Positions 1 through 9,689 of a stretch of 64,000 bases of DNA are shown piece by piece (the first letter of the stretch is position 1; every line of letters starts with the position of its first letter). Both the position numbers and the translations under genes were made by a program. The notes under the pieces are model-generated. The model ran no database searches. It had not been told where the DNA came from and saw only the letters and a program-made list of their open reading frames with translations. This DNA is from Arsenophonus sp. aPb (GTDB taxonomy: Bacteria; Pseudomonadota; Gammaproteobacteria; Enterobacterales; Enterobacteriaceae): assembly GCF_029873475.1 (NCBI RefSeq), contig NZ_CP123499.1:310001-374000 (forward strand), given 5' to 3'.

Positions 1-1
1 T

Positions 2-1366
2 CGAAAAACGGGAGATTTTGATACATTTCGGCGTTGGTTGGTAGTTGAAGAAGTGACGCAGCCAACACGCGAAATTACATTAGATGCGGCAAAATTTGAA
101 GACTCAGAGATTAAATTAGGCGATTATGTAGAGGATCAAATAGAGTCTGTTACGTTTGACCGCATTACCACTCAAACTGCAAAACAGGTTATTGTTCAAA
201 AGGTACGTGAAGCTGAGAGAGCAATGGTTGTTGAACAATTTCGTGAGCATCAAGGTGAAATCATTACCGGAGTGGTAAAAAAAGTAAATCGTGAAAATAT
301 TACGTTAGATTTAGGAAATAATGCCGAAGCGGTAATTTTGCGGGAAGATATGTTACCACGTGAAAACTTTCGCCCAGGTGACCGTGTGCGTGGTGTATTG
401 TATGATGTACGTCCAGAAGCACGTGGGGCGCAGCTATTTGTTAGCCGTTCTCGTCCTGAAATGTTAGTGGAATTATTTCGCATAGAAGTACCTGAAATTG
501 GTGAAGAAATTATAGAAATTAAAGCTGCTGCGCGTGACCCAGGATCGCGGGCAAAAATTGCCGTAAAAACGAATGATAAACGCATTGATCCAGTAGGCGC
601 TTGTGTTGGAATGCGTGGCGCAAGGGTGCAAGCAGTATCAAGCGAACTTGGTGGTGAGCGTATTGATATTGTTTTGTGGGATGATAATCCTGCACAATTT
701 GTGATCAATGCGATGGCGCCAGCTGATGTTGCTTCTATTGTCGTTGATGAAGATAAATGTACGATGGATGTTGCCGTTGAAAGTAGTAATTTGGCTCAGG
801 CAATTGGTCGTAATGGACAAAATGTTCGCTTAGCTTCTCAGTTACTAAAAAAGCATCGTGGAGATGACAGATGGGAATTGAATGTCATGACTGCGGAAGA
901 ACTTGAAGCTAAACATCAAGCAGAGGCACATGCATCTATTAATTCTTTTGTGAAGCATCTTGATATTGATGAAGAATTCGCTACTGCTCTCGTTGAAGAA
1001 GGTTTTTCTACATTAGAAGAATTAGCTTATGTACCAATCAACGAACTATTAGAAATTGAAGGACTTGATGAGACAACGATTGAAGTTTTGCGTGAAAGAG
1101 CGAAAGCAGCGCTGACGACATTAGAATTGGCTCAAAAAGAGAGTATGGGGGATAATCAGCCAACTGAGGATCTGTTAAATCTACCAGGTATGAATCATGT
1201 TTTAGCAATGAACCTAGCTGCTCATGGTATTTGTACATTGGAAGATCTTGCCGAGCAGGGGATCGACGATCTGAGAGATATTGAAGAAGGGCTGAATGAT
1301 GAACAGGCTGGTGAAATTATTATGGCTGCGCGCAATATTTGCTGGTTTGGCAACGATCCAAAATAA
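2..1366 (+). CDS. nusA: Transcription termination/antitermination factor NusA (5'-partial)
   Basis: NusA binds RNA polymerase and nascent RNA and controls pausing, termination and antitermination. The reading frame is open from base 2 and aligns with E. coli NusA from about residue 51, so roughly 50 N-terminal residues lie outside the window. A TTG at 38 is an ordinary internal codon, not a start. The S1 domain, the two KH domains (with GMRGARV and GRNGQNV motifs) and the two C-terminal acidic repeats ending in ARNICWFG are all visible. Compared with E. coli there are about seven extra residues (KKHRGDDR region) between KH2 and the first acidic repeat. infB follows after 21 bases, the usual nusA-infB operon. 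Confidence 0.98.
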   Translation, partial: RKTGDFDTFRRWLVVEEVTQPTREITLDAAKFEDSEIKLGDYVEDQIESVTFDRITTQTAKQVIVQKVREAERAMVVEQFREHQGEIITGVVKKVNRENITLDLGNNAEAVILREDMLPRENFRPGDRVRGVLYDVRPEARGAQLFVSRSRPEMLVELFRIEVPEIGEEIIEIKAAARDPGSRAKIAVKTNDKRIDPVGACVGMRGARVQAVSSELGGERIDIVLWDDNPAQFVINAMAPADVASIVVDEDKCTMDVAVESSNLAQAIGRNGQNVRLASQLLKKHRGDDRWELNVMTAEELEAKHQAEAHASINSFVKHLDIDEEFATALVEEGFSTLEELAYVPINELLEIEGLDETTIEVLRERAKAALTTLELAQKESMGDNQPTEDLLNLPGMNHVLAMNLAAHGICTLEDLAEQGIDDLRDIEEGLNDEQAGEIIMAARNICWFGNDPK

Positions 1367-1387
1367 TTTGTAGCAGGAAGGAACAGA

Positions 1388-4078
1388 ATGGCAGATGAAA
1401 CTGTAAAATCATTGGCAGCAGAGATTCAAACTTCAGTTGAACGCCTGGTACAGCAGTTTGCTGATGCCGGAATAAAGAAAACTGAAAATGATGCTGTTAC
1501 TCAAAATGAGAAAGAAACTTTACTTGCATACTTAAATCGTGAAGATGGGACTACAGGTAACCAGACTGGCAAATTAACACTCCAGCGAAAAACTCGCAGC
1601 ACACTAAGTGTTCCTAGTACAGGCGGAAAAAGTAAATCAGTCAATATTGAAGTCCGTAAAAAGCGCACATATGTTGACCGCGATGCATTGGAAAAAGCAA
1701 AAGCTGAAGAGCAAGTGAAGCAAGAAGCGGAAGAGCAAGCAAAGCGCGAAGCAGAAAAAAAAGCAAAACGTGAAGCCGAAGAGAAAAAAGCGAAACGTGA
1801 AGCAGCTGAAAAAGCCAAGCGCGAAGCAGCGGAAAAAGAGAAAGTGAAACAAAGTAAAAATAATCAAAAAACAGCTAAATCGAATCAAGATTCGGCTGCT
1901 TATACTGAAAAACAGCGTCGCGAAGCTGAGGCAGCAGAGCTTAAGCGTAAAGCTGAAGAAGAGATGCGACGTAAGGTTGAAGCTGAAGCTAAACGAGTTG
2001 CTGAAGAAGCGCGCCGGATGGCAGAGGAAAACTCCAATCGTTGGAGTAGTAATGATGAAGTGGAAGATAATGTAGATTATCATACCACGACTTCTCGTCA
2101 TGCTCGTGAAGCAGAAGACGAAAATGATGCCCAAGAAGAAGGCCGTCGCGCCCGAAATCGAGGCGGGAAGGCTACTCGGCAGAAAAAAAATAATAAACAT
2201 TCTGAGAAAGCTGATCGCGAAGAAGAGCGAGCGGTTGGTCGTACGAATAAAACCAAAGGTAAACAGAAAAAAACCAGTTCATTACAGCAAAGTTTTACAA
2301 AACCGGTCGCGGTGATTAATCGTGATGTTGTTATTGGTGAAACCATCTCGGTTGCTGAATTAGCGAATAAGATGGCAGTCAAAGGCTCTCAAGTTGTCAA
2401 GACTATGATGAAAATGGGCGCGATGGTGACCATTAATCAGGTTGTTGATCAAGAAACAGCGCAACTTGTGGCAGAAGAGATGGGGCATAAAGTCATTTTG
2501 CGTCGTGAAAATGAGCTGGAAGAAGCGATTTTAAGCGATCGTGATACCGGTGAAGCAATCGCAGAACCACGAGCGCCAGTTGTAACGATCATGGGACATG
2601 TTGACCATGGTAAAACTTCATTACTTGACTATATTCGTTCGACTAAAGTGGCATCGGGTGAAGCCGGCGGGATCACACAGCACATAGGTGCTTATCATGT
2701 TGAAACAGATAAAGGCATGATTACCTTTTTAGATACACCAGGACATGCTGCATTTACTTCAATGCGTGCTCGTGGTGCTAAAGCAACCGATATTGTTGTT
2801 TTGGTTGTTGCGGCGGATGATGGTGTTATGCCTCAGACGATAGAAGCTATTCAGCATGCCAAGGCCGCTAATGTGCCTGTTGTCGTTGCAGTTAATAAAA
2901 TTGATAAACACGAAGCTGATCCTGATCGCGTTAAGAATGAACTATCGCAATATGGTATTGTGGCTGAAGAGTGGGGTGGTGAAAACCAATTTATCAATGT
3001 ATCTGCCAAAAAAGGGACAGGTATTGATGAATTATTAGAAGCTATCTTATTGCAAGCTGAAGTATTAGAACTGAAAGCGGTTCGTACTGGTATGGCAAGT
3101 GGTGTTGTCATCGAGTCGTATTTGGATAAGGGTCGTGGTTCGGTTGCGACTATTTTAGTTCAGGAAGGCACCCTTAATAAAGGTGACATTGTACTATGTG
3201 GTTTTGAGTATGGCCGTATTCGTGCAATGCGTAATGAATTAGGCGAAGATATTCAGTCTGCTGGGCCATCAATTCCAGTTGAAATTCTCGGGTTATCAAA
3301 TGTACCTTCAGCAGGTGATGAAGCAACGGTTGTCCGTGATGAAAAGAAAGCACGTGAGGTTGCACTTTATCGTCAAGGTAAATTCCGGGAAGTGAAATTG
3401 GCGCGCCAGCAGAAGTCAAAACTTGAAAACATGTTTGCAGACATGGAAGATGGTAAGATTTCTGAGTTAAATATTGTATTAAAAACCGATGTACAAGGTA
3501 GCTGTGAAGCCATTATTGATTCATTGCAAAAACTGTCAACTGATGAAGTGAAAGTAAAAATTATTGGTTCAGGTGTTGGTGGTATTACAGAAACGGATGT
3601 TACATTGGCTGCTGCTTCTAATGCGATCATCATTGGCTTTAATGTTCGCGCCGATGCTGCGGCAAGACGTATTGTCGAGAGTGAAAATTTGGATCTGCGC
3701 TACTACTCCGTTATTTATAGTCTTATCGATGAGATCAAACAGGCGATGAGTGGTATGTTGGCGCCTGAATATAAACAGCAAATTATCGGATTAGCGGAAG
3801 TGCGTGATGTCTTTAAATCACCTAAATTTGGTGCAATTGCTGGTTGTATGGTTGTTGAAGGCATAATTAAGCGTAATAATCCTATCCGTGTATTACGGGA
3901 TAATGTGGTTATTTATGAAGGTGAATTGGAATCATTACGTCGCTTTAAAGATGATGTTAACGAAGTACGCAATGGTATGGAATGTGGTATAGGTGTGAAG
4001 AATTACAATGATGTTCGTGTTGGTGATATGATAGAAGTATTTGAAGTCATTGAAGTGAAACGTTCTATTGATAATTAA
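1388..4078 (+). CDS. infB: Translation initiation factor IF-2
   Basis: IF-2 is the GTPase that places initiator fMet-tRNA on the 30S subunit and promotes subunit joining. The 896-residue product is close to E. coli length. It has an N-terminal IF2_N domain (about 1-50), a long charged Lys/Arg/Glu/Ala-rich linker (about 95-290), a second IF2_N-like domain (about 300-375), then the G domain: G1 GHVDHGKT at 403-410, DTPGH at 449-453 and NKID at 503-506. The C-terminal half carries domains II, III and the fMet-tRNA-binding domain. An AGGAAG ribosome site precedes the ATG. It belongs to the nusA operon and is closed by a strong hairpin at 4102-4131. Confidence 0.98.
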   Translation: MADETVKSLAAEIQTSVERLVQQFADAGIKKTENDAVTQNEKETLLAYLNREDGTTGNQTGKLTLQRKTRSTLSVPSTGGKSKSVNIEVRKKRTYVDRDALEKAKAEEQVKQEAEEQAKREAEKKAKREAEEKKAKREAAEKAKREAAEKEKVKQSKNNQKTAKSNQDSAAYTEKQRREAEAAELKRKAEEEMRRKVEAEAKRVAEEARRMAEENSNRWSSNDEVEDNVDYHTTTSRHAREAEDENDAQEEGRRARNRGGKATRQKKNNKHSEKADREEERAVGRTNKTKGKQKKTSSLQQSFTKPVAVINRDVVIGETISVAELANKMAVKGSQVVKTMMKMGAMVTINQVVDQETAQLVAEEMGHKVILRRENELEEAILSDRDTGEAIAEPRAPVVTIMGHVDHGKTSLLDYIRSTKVASGEAGGITQHIGAYHVETDKGMITFLDTPGHAAFTSMRARGAKATDIVVLVVAADDGVMPQTIEAIQHAKAANVPVVVAVNKIDKHEADPDRVKNELSQYGIVAEEWGGENQFINVSAKKGTGIDELLEAILLQAEVLELKAVRTGMASGVVIESYLDKGRGSVATILVQEGTLNKGDIVLCGFEYGRIRAMRNELGEDIQSAGPSIPVEILGLSNVPSAGDEATVVRDEKKAREVALYRQGKFREVKLARQQKSKLENMFADMEDGKISELNIVLKTDVQGSCEAIIDSLQKLSTDEVKVKIIGSGVGGITETDVTLAAASNAIIIGFNVRADAAARRIVESENLDLRYYSVIYSLIDEIKQAMSGMLAPEYKQQIIGLAEVRDVFKSPKFGAIAGCMVVEGIIKRNNPIRVLRDNVVIYEGELESLRRFKDDVNEVRNGMECGIGVKNYNDVRVGDMIEVFEVIEVKRSIDN

Positions 4079-4101
4079 TACCCCCTTTACTGTTGCTTAT
4101 T

Positions 4102-4131
4102 AAAAGGCCATAACATCAGTTATGGCCTTTT
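4102..4131 (+). terminator. Intrinsic terminator after infB
   Basis: A perfect 13-base inverted repeat (AAAAGGCCATAAC / GTTATGGCCTTTT) around a 4-base loop ends in four T. It separates infB from rbfA, which in E. coli are co-transcribed. The 218 bases between it and rbfA are very AT-rich and must supply a new promoter if the hairpin is efficient; I see no clear -35/-10 pair there. Confidence 0.85.
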
Positions 4132-4349
4132 AACTAAAGAGTTATAGATAACCATTTAGATCTTACATATTGGTTATCGATTGTGACGATGGCATTAATT
4201 CTATGATGAGAAATAATATTTAACAGTTATTATGTATTTTATATAAAAATCAAAAAGATATAACTATTGAATTTTATTTTTCTAATATATATGTCATAAT
4301 AATGAATGGTTATTATATTTTAGATTTACCCCTGTGAGGAGATATCATA

Positions 4350-4763
4350 ATGGCAAGAGAGTTTGGTCGTGCTCAGCGTGTTGCTCAGGAAATACAAAAA
4401 GAGATCGCCATTATTCTGCATCGAGAAATTAAAGATCCACGTGTTAAAATGGCTACTGTTTCAGGAGTGGAAGTTTCTCGTGATCTGGCTTATGCCAAAG
4501 TGTTCGTGACTTTTTTAAATATATCAGCTCAAGAACATGAAACAGAAATGGTTAAAAATGGTATCAAAGTATTGAATGGTGATATGGCGAAACATATTCG
4601 TTCTTTGCTGGGTAAAGCAATGCGTTTACGTATCGTTCCTGAATTAACTTTTTTTTATGATAACTCTTTGGTTGAAGGTATGCGTATGTCTAATTTAGTT
4701 AGCAACGTGATCCGTGATGATGAAAAACGCCGTCATACTGCCAAAGATAAAGAGAGGAAGTAA
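4350..4763 (+). CDS. rbfA: 30S ribosome-binding factor RbfA
   Basis: RbfA is a small KH-type protein that binds the 30S subunit and assists late 16S rRNA 5'-end maturation, notably in the cold. The 137-residue product begins MAREFGRAQRVAQEI and matches the family over its length, with the RVPELTFFYD-type stretch near residue 100 and a basic tail. A GAGGAG ribosome site lies before the ATG. Its stop TAA shares one base with the ATG of truB, so the two are probably translationally coupled. Unlike in E. coli, a strong terminator stands between infB and this gene. Confidence 0.96.
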   Translation: MAREFGRAQRVAQEIQKEIAIILHREIKDPRVKMATVSGVEVSRDLAYAKVFVTFLNISAQEHETEMVKNGIKVLNGDMAKHIRSLLGKAMRLRIVPELTFFYDNSLVEGMRMSNLVSNVIRDDEKRRHTAKDKERK

Positions 4764-5701
4764 TGAGGCGTCGTCGCGGTCGTGAAGTTCACGGGGTATT
4801 GTTATTAGATAAACCGGCAGAACTTTCATCTAATGATGCTTTGCAAAAAGTACGTCGGTTATTTAATGCTAAAAAAGCAGGTCATACCGGCGCACTCGAT
4901 CCTTTGGCAACCGGCATGTTACCGATTTGTCTGGGTGAGGCAACAAAATTTTCTCAATTTTTACTTGATTCGGATAAACGCTATCGTGTTGTTGCTCGTT
5001 TAGGACAGCGTACTGATACTTCAGATGCGCATGGCAAAATAATTTGTCAACGTCCGATCGAAATAACCCAGCGGCAACTTGATAAGGCATTAGATAAATT
5101 TCGTGGTAATTTAATCCAAGTACCGTCTATGTATTCTGCGCTTAAATATAAGGGTAAACCACTTTACGAATATGCCCGTCAAGGTATTACTATTGAACGT
5201 GAAGGCCGCCCAATTACTGTTTATGATTTACAATTTGAGCGTTGGCAAGAGAATGAATTGGAATTAACAATTCATTGTTCAAAAGGGACTTATATACGGA
5301 CTATTATTGATGATTTAGGTGAATTGTTGGGTTGTGGTGCTCATGTGATTTATCTAAGGCGCTTACAGGTAGCTACTTATCCTAGTGAACGTATGGTAAC
5401 GCTAGAGCAACTATATACTCTTAAGCAGCAAGTGGAATTAGGAACAACGTCCCTAGAGGAACAATTAGATCCTTTATTATTACCTATCGATACCGCGGTT
5501 AGCCATTTTCCGGTAGTCAATATTTCATCGATTGTTGCAACCTATTTTAAACAAGGGCAAGCAGTTGTTGCTAATCATCGATTTTCCGAAGGTAATAAAG
5601 TTCGCGTAACAGAAGGTGATATTGATAAATTTATTGGTATTGCTGAGATAGATGAACAAAATAGGATAGCCCCTCGTCGTTTAGTCGTGGAAAGTGTCTG
5701 A
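4763..5701 (+). CDS. truB: tRNA pseudouridine(55) synthase TruB
   Basis: TruB makes pseudouridine 55 in the T-loop of tRNAs. The 312-residue product carries the catalytic block GHTGALDPLATGMLP with the nucleophile Asp46 (Asp48 in E. coli), the tyrosine-containing SMYSALKYKGKPLYEYAR segment, and the KGTYIRT motif. The C-terminal PUA-like region is present. The start overlaps the rbfA stop by one base and a GAGGAAG ribosome site lies inside the end of rbfA. rpsO follows after 123 bases. Confidence 0.97.
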   Translation: MRRRRGREVHGVLLLDKPAELSSNDALQKVRRLFNAKKAGHTGALDPLATGMLPICLGEATKFSQFLLDSDKRYRVVARLGQRTDTSDAHGKIICQRPIEITQRQLDKALDKFRGNLIQVPSMYSALKYKGKPLYEYARQGITIEREGRPITVYDLQFERWQENELELTIHCSKGTYIRTIIDDLGELLGCGAHVIYLRRLQVATYPSERMVTLEQLYTLKQQVELGTTSLEEQLDPLLLPIDTAVSHFPVVNISSIVATYFKQGQAVVANHRFSEGNKVRVTEGDIDKFIGIAEIDEQNRIAPRRLVVESV

Positions 5702-5763
5702 TAGGATTTAGATGTTATCTTGCGTTATGATTGATTGAAGCGTAAAATAGGTGAGCATTTGTT

Positions 5764-5824
5764 CGGGAAGGCTGAATTAGAGATCGGCTTTCCTTATGTT
5801 TAATGGAAAATTTGGAGTTATTTT
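5764..5824 (+). promoter_or_regulatory. rpsO leader, putative S15 autoregulatory operator
   Basis: The rpsO leader forms a hairpin with arms GGAAGGCT (5766-5773) and GGCTTTCC (5786-5793), including G-U pairs. The loop block GAATTAGAGATC and the downstream TTTGGAGTT ribosome site resemble the E. coli rpsO leader, in which protein S15 binds a pseudoknot and traps the ribosome. The resemblance is from memory of the E. coli operator; the hairpin is seen directly. Confidence 0.6.
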
Positions 5825-6094
5825 ATGTCTCTAAGTACTGAAGCAAAAGCGCAAATTATTGCAGACTATGGTCGTGATAAAAATGATACGGGTTCTAGTG
5901 AAGTTCAAGTTGCTCTATTGACTGCGCAAATCAATCATTTACAAGATCACTTTGCAGAGCATAAGAAAGATCACCATAGTCGCCGGGGCTTGTTGCGTAT
6001 GGTTGCTCAGCGCCGTAAACAATTGAACTATCTGAAGCGTAAAGATGTTGCTCGTTATACCGGACTTATTGAGCGCTTAGGATTACGTCGCTGA
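5825..6094 (+). CDS. rpsO: 30S ribosomal protein S15
   Basis: S15 is a primary 16S rRNA-binding protein of the 30S platform. The 89-residue product has the family length and signatures: the DTGSSEVQVALLT segment near residues 20-32, the HHSRRGLL helix near 50 and the C-terminal YLKRKDVARYTGLIERLGLRR. A TTTGGAG ribosome site precedes the ATG and sits in a leader resembling the E. coli S15 operator. A strong terminator follows and pnp lies downstream, the conserved rpsO-pnp arrangement. Confidence 0.98.
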   Translation: MSLSTEAKAQIIADYGRDKNDTGSSEVQVALLTAQINHLQDHFAEHKKDHHSRRGLLRMVAQRRKQLNYLKRKDVARYTGLIERLGLRR

Positions 6095-6110
6095 TTAGTT
6101 GGTTTCAAAA

Positions 6111-6135
6111 GAAAAGGGGCCTGAGGCCCCTTTTC
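6111..6135 (+). terminator. Intrinsic terminator after rpsO
   Basis: An 11-base inverted repeat (GAAAAGGGGCC / GGCCCCTTTTC) with a 3-base loop and a terminal T run lies 16 bases after the rpsO stop. It matches the place of the attenuating rpsO terminator in enterobacteria, which lets part of transcription proceed into pnp. Confidence 0.88.
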
Positions 6136-6256
6136 TGCTAGAAAGCGTAAAAAATTTTTAGAATTGGTTTACACTTACAAAATAATTTTAGGAAATAGAT
6201 TTTTGCCAATTTATTTCTAAAGAAAGTGAGCTTCTATAGCTACAGCCGGTTCGCGC

Positions 6257-6317
6257 GGCTAATGAGAATGCTGATATTCACAAGATGAATAAAAATATTC
6301 AGTATTGTCATTAGTCG
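6257..6317 (+). promoter_or_regulatory. pnp leader hairpin, probable RNase III/PNPase autoregulation site
   Basis: Arms 6257-6278 and 6294-6317 pair over about 22 positions (TAATGAGAATGCTGATATT against AATATTCAGTATTGTCATTA, with G-U pairs and a bulge). It lies 70 bases upstream of the pnp start. In E. coli a similar long hairpin in the pnp leader is cut by RNase III and then lets PNPase repress its own synthesis. The structure is seen; the mechanism is transferred from E. coli. Confidence 0.7.
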
Positions 6318-6386
6318 TGAGGATGTAGCAAGAAGGGAAATATTGGTGTTGTTATATAAATAATCAGCTATTAAAAGGGTATTATT

Positions 6387-8513
6387 TTGCTTAATCCTAT
6401 TGTTCGTAAATTTCAATATGGCCAACATACCGTCACTATCGAAACGGGTATGATGGCGCGTCAAGCGACTGCTGCGGTTATGGTTAATATGGATGATACA
6501 GCCGTATTTGTCACTGTTGTTGGGCAGAAAAAAGTGAAAGAAGGGCAGGATTTCTTTCCTCTGACCGTTAACTATCAAGAGCGATCTTATGCTGCCGGTC
6601 GAATTCCCGGTAGTTTTTTTCGTCGCGAAGGTCGTCCTGGTGAAGGTGAAACACTGATTGCTCGGCTAATTGATCGTCCACTCCGTCCCTTGTTTCCAGA
6701 GGGATTTTTCAATGAAATACAAATTATTGCTACGGTTGTCTCTATTAATCCCCAAGTGAATCCAGATATTGTTGCTATGATTGGTGCATCTGCTGCATTA
6801 TCTATATCAGGTATTCCCTTTAATGGTCCAATTGGTGCAGCGCGTGTTGGTTATATTGATGACCAGTATGTTTTAAATCCCACCGTTGATGAATTGAAAA
6901 GCAGTCGCTTAGATTTAGTTGTCGCAGGCACGTCGAGTGCGGTACTAATGGTAGAGTCTGAGGCTGATCTATTGACGGAAGAGCAGATGCTTGGTGCGGT
7001 TGTTTTTGGTCACGAACAGCAACAAATCGTGATTGAGAATATTAATGCCTTGGCAGCGGAAACGATTAAAGAAAAATGGGATTGGCAGCCAGAAGCGATT
7101 AATGAAGAATTACATAGTCGTATCGCTGAATTAGCTGAACAGCGTTTGGGTGATGCTTACCGTATAACTGAAAAACAAGAACGTTATACTAACGTTGATG
7201 CAATTAAAGAAGATGTCACTAATACACTTTTGGCAGAAAATGAATCTTTAGATGTTGCAGAAATAAACGATATTCTTTCCGGTTTAGAAAAAAAAGTCGT
7301 CCGTACTCGGGTGTTAAAAGGTGAACCGCGAATTGATGGTCGAGAAAAAGACATGGTACGTGCCCTTGATGTACGTACTGGCGTATTACCTCGTACCCAT
7401 GGTTCAGCTTTATTTACGCGCGGAGAAACTCAGGCGTTGGTCACGGCCACGCTCGGTACTGAACGTGATGCGCAAGTTATTGATGAACTTATGGGTGAGT
7501 ATACCGATCGTTTCCTATTCCATTATAATTTCCCACCTTATTCAGTGGGTGAGACAGGCATGGTCGGTTCGCCAAAACGTCGTGAAATTGGCCATGGACG
7601 TTTGGCTAAGCGTGGAGTATTGGCGGTTATGCCGAACCAATCAGAATTTCCTTATACTGTACGTGTAGTGTCTGAAATTACCGAATCTAATGGCTCTTCT
7701 TCAATGGCTTCCGTTTGTGGGGCATCACTAGCATTAATGGATGCTGGTGTTCCAATTAAAGCAGCGGTCGCTGGTATTGCAATGGGGTTAGTGAAAGAAA
7801 ACGATGATTATGTTGTGCTTTCCGATATCTTGGGTGATGAAGATCATTTAGGCGATATGGATTTTAAAGTTGCAGGTAGTCGTGAAGGTATTAGTGCTCT
7901 GCAAATGGATATCAAAATTGAGGGCATTACACGTGAAATTATGCAAGTTGCATTAAATCAGGCAAAAGGGGCTCGTTTACACATTTTAACAATTATGGAA
8001 GAAGCGATTAATCGCCCCCGTGAAGAGATTTCTGAATTTGCACCACGAATTCATACTATCCACATTAATCCTGACAAGATCAAAGATGTGATAGGAAAAG
8101 GTGGTTCTGTCATTAGAGCATTAACGGAAGAGACCGGTACTACGATTGAAATTGATGATGATGGCACCGTAAAAATTGCTGCAACCGATAGTTCTAAAGC
8201 AGAAGCGGCTATTCGTCGTATTGAAGATATTACCGCAGAAGTTGAAGTGGGTCGTGTCTATCAGGGCAAGGTCACACGTATTGTTGATTTTGGTGCTTTT
8301 GTTGCCATTGGTGGTGGCAAAGAAGGGTTGGTGCATATCTCTCAGATAGCAGAAAAGCGTGTTGAAAAAGTTACTGATTACTTACAGTTAGGTCAGGAAG
8401 TACCGGTTAAAGTACTGGAAATTGATCGGCAGGGTCGTATTCGCCTTAGTATTAAAGAGGCGGTTTCTACAGAAAAACCGGCTGAAACGGAAACACAGAT
8501 TTCTGCAGAATAA
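6387..8513 (+). CDS. pnp: Polyribonucleotide nucleotidyltransferase (PNPase)
   Basis: PNPase is a trimeric 3'-5' phosphorolytic exoribonuclease of mRNA decay and part of the degradosome. The 708-residue product has two RNase PH domains, then a KH domain (IGKGGSVIRALTEETG near residues 568-583) and an S1 domain (from about 620, GKVTRIVDFGAFV). The start is TTG, as in E. coli: the N-terminal MLNPIVRKFQYGQHTV matches without extension. The C-terminal tail is short and acidic. It lies downstream of rpsO with a leader hairpin that suggests autogenous control, and nlpI follows. Confidence 0.98.
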   Translation: MLNPIVRKFQYGQHTVTIETGMMARQATAAVMVNMDDTAVFVTVVGQKKVKEGQDFFPLTVNYQERSYAAGRIPGSFFRREGRPGEGETLIARLIDRPLRPLFPEGFFNEIQIIATVVSINPQVNPDIVAMIGASAALSISGIPFNGPIGAARVGYIDDQYVLNPTVDELKSSRLDLVVAGTSSAVLMVESEADLLTEEQMLGAVVFGHEQQQIVIENINALAAETIKEKWDWQPEAINEELHSRIAELAEQRLGDAYRITEKQERYTNVDAIKEDVTNTLLAENESLDVAEINDILSGLEKKVVRTRVLKGEPRIDGREKDMVRALDVRTGVLPRTHGSALFTRGETQALVTATLGTERDAQVIDELMGEYTDRFLFHYNFPPYSVGETGMVGSPKRREIGHGRLAKRGVLAVMPNQSEFPYTVRVVSEITESNGSSSMASVCGASLALMDAGVPIKAAVAGIAMGLVKENDDYVVLSDILGDEDHLGDMDFKVAGSREGISALQMDIKIEGITREIMQVALNQAKGARLHILTIMEEAINRPREEISEFAPRIHTIHINPDKIKDVIGKGGSVIRALTEETGTTIEIDDDGTVKIAATDSSKAEAAIRRIEDITAEVEVGRVYQGKVTRIVDFGAFVAIGGGKEGLVHISQIAEKRVEKVTDYLQLGQEVPVKVLEIDRQGRIRLSIKEAVSTEKPAETETQISAE

Positions 8514-8635
8514 TTTGACGTAAGGCTCGATGTCCTGTAAAAAGAGCACCTACTCAGTTTTTTAATAGCTGAGTCTCCGGTAATTGTGGGGATTGACGGG
8601 ATATATTGATTAGTTTCTGTCTTTGGGAGAAGGAA

Positions 8636-9514
8636 ATGAATTCTTTTCTGCGCTGGCTTTATACTGCTGCTATTGTTTTTGTTGTCGGTTGCAGCAGTGG
8701 AAACTGGCGTAAAAGTGAAGTTTTTGCTATCCCATTGCAACCCACATTGCAACAAGAAGTAATATTGGCTCGTATGGAACAGATCCTTGCGAGCCGGTCA
8801 TTGTCCGATGATGAATATGCACAGCTTTTATATGAACGCGGTGTATTGTATGATAGTCTCGGATTAAGGGCGCTAGCGCGTAATGATTTTACTATGGCGC
8901 TAGCTATACGTCCTGATATTCCGGAAGTTTTTAATTTCCTAGGAATATATTTTACACAGGCAGGCAATTTTGATGCTGCCTATGAAGCGTTTGATTCTGT
9001 TTTAGAGCTTGATCCAACTTACAATTTCGCGCGCATGAATCGGGGTATTGCACTGTATTATGGTGGGAGATATCGATTGGCGCAGGGTGATCTGCTGGCG
9101 TATTATCGACAAGATCCAAATGATCCTTTCCGCAGCTTATGGCTTTATTTAGTGGAGAAAGAGATAGAACCAAAAATGGCACTAGCCAATTTGTTATCTC
9201 GTTATAACCAAGCGGAAAAAGGGCAATGGGGCTGGAATGTAGTTGAATTCTATTTAGGTAAAATCAGTGAAAAAACATTGATGGTTCGTCTGAAAGAGAA
9301 TTCAACAGATAACACTTCGCTCGCTGAGCATCTTAGTGAAACTAACTTCTATTTAGGTAAACATTACCTAAGTCTGGGGGATAATGATAGCGCTATAGCG
9401 TTATTCAAGCTTACGGTAGCTAGCAATGCACATAGCTTTGTTGAGCACCGCTATGCTCTGTTGGAACTGGCTTTGTTAGGTCAGGCACAAGACGACCTTT
9501 CAGAATCAGGCTAA
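8636..9514 (+). CDS. nlpI: Lipoprotein NlpI
   Basis: NlpI is a TPR outer-membrane lipoprotein that acts as adaptor for murein endopeptidases and the protease Prc. I place the start at the ATG at 8636, after GGGAGAAGG, which gives a 292-residue protein starting MNSFLRWLY with lipobox VVGC and acylated Cys19, as in E. coli. An upstream in-frame ATG at 8606 would bury the signal peptide. Several TPR repeats occupy about residues 60-150, including the LGIYFTQAGNFDAAYEAFDS segment. It sits between pnp and deaD as in other enterobacteria. Confidence 0.96.
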   Translation: MNSFLRWLYTAAIVFVVGCSSGNWRKSEVFAIPLQPTLQQEVILARMEQILASRSLSDDEYAQLLYERGVLYDSLGLRALARNDFTMALAIRPDIPEVFNFLGIYFTQAGNFDAAYEAFDSVLELDPTYNFARMNRGIALYYGGRYRLAQGDLLAYYRQDPNDPFRSLWLYLVEKEIEPKMALANLLSRYNQAEKGQWGWNVVEFYLGKISEKTLMVRLKENSTDNTSLAEHLSETNFYLGKHYLSLGDNDSAIALFKLTVASNAHSFVEHRYALLELALLGQAQDDLSESG

Positions 9515-9689
9515 CAGTAGCGACGAACATATCATCACTGCTTTTTTTAAGTCTTCATCGATTGTGATGAGGGCTTGTTGTTCGTTTAATAACATAATTT
9601 GAGCCAGTTCACATTTTAAATGAAAATGACCGAAATTTTTTTCGCAGAGTTATGTAAACTGGCCGCCATAATGAATGAGGCACTTTTAC

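Noticed and set aside
1501..2382. Long open frames antisense to the charged linker of infB
   Set aside because: They are by-products of the repetitive Lys/Glu/Ala codons in infB; no ribosome sites, and the proteins are low-complexity Phe/Ser/Cys-rich.
9541..9580. Hairpin AAGTCTTCATC / GATGAGGGCTT between nlpI and deaD as a terminator
   Set aside because: The T run precedes rather than follows the stem on the plus strand, and there is no T run on the other strand either.
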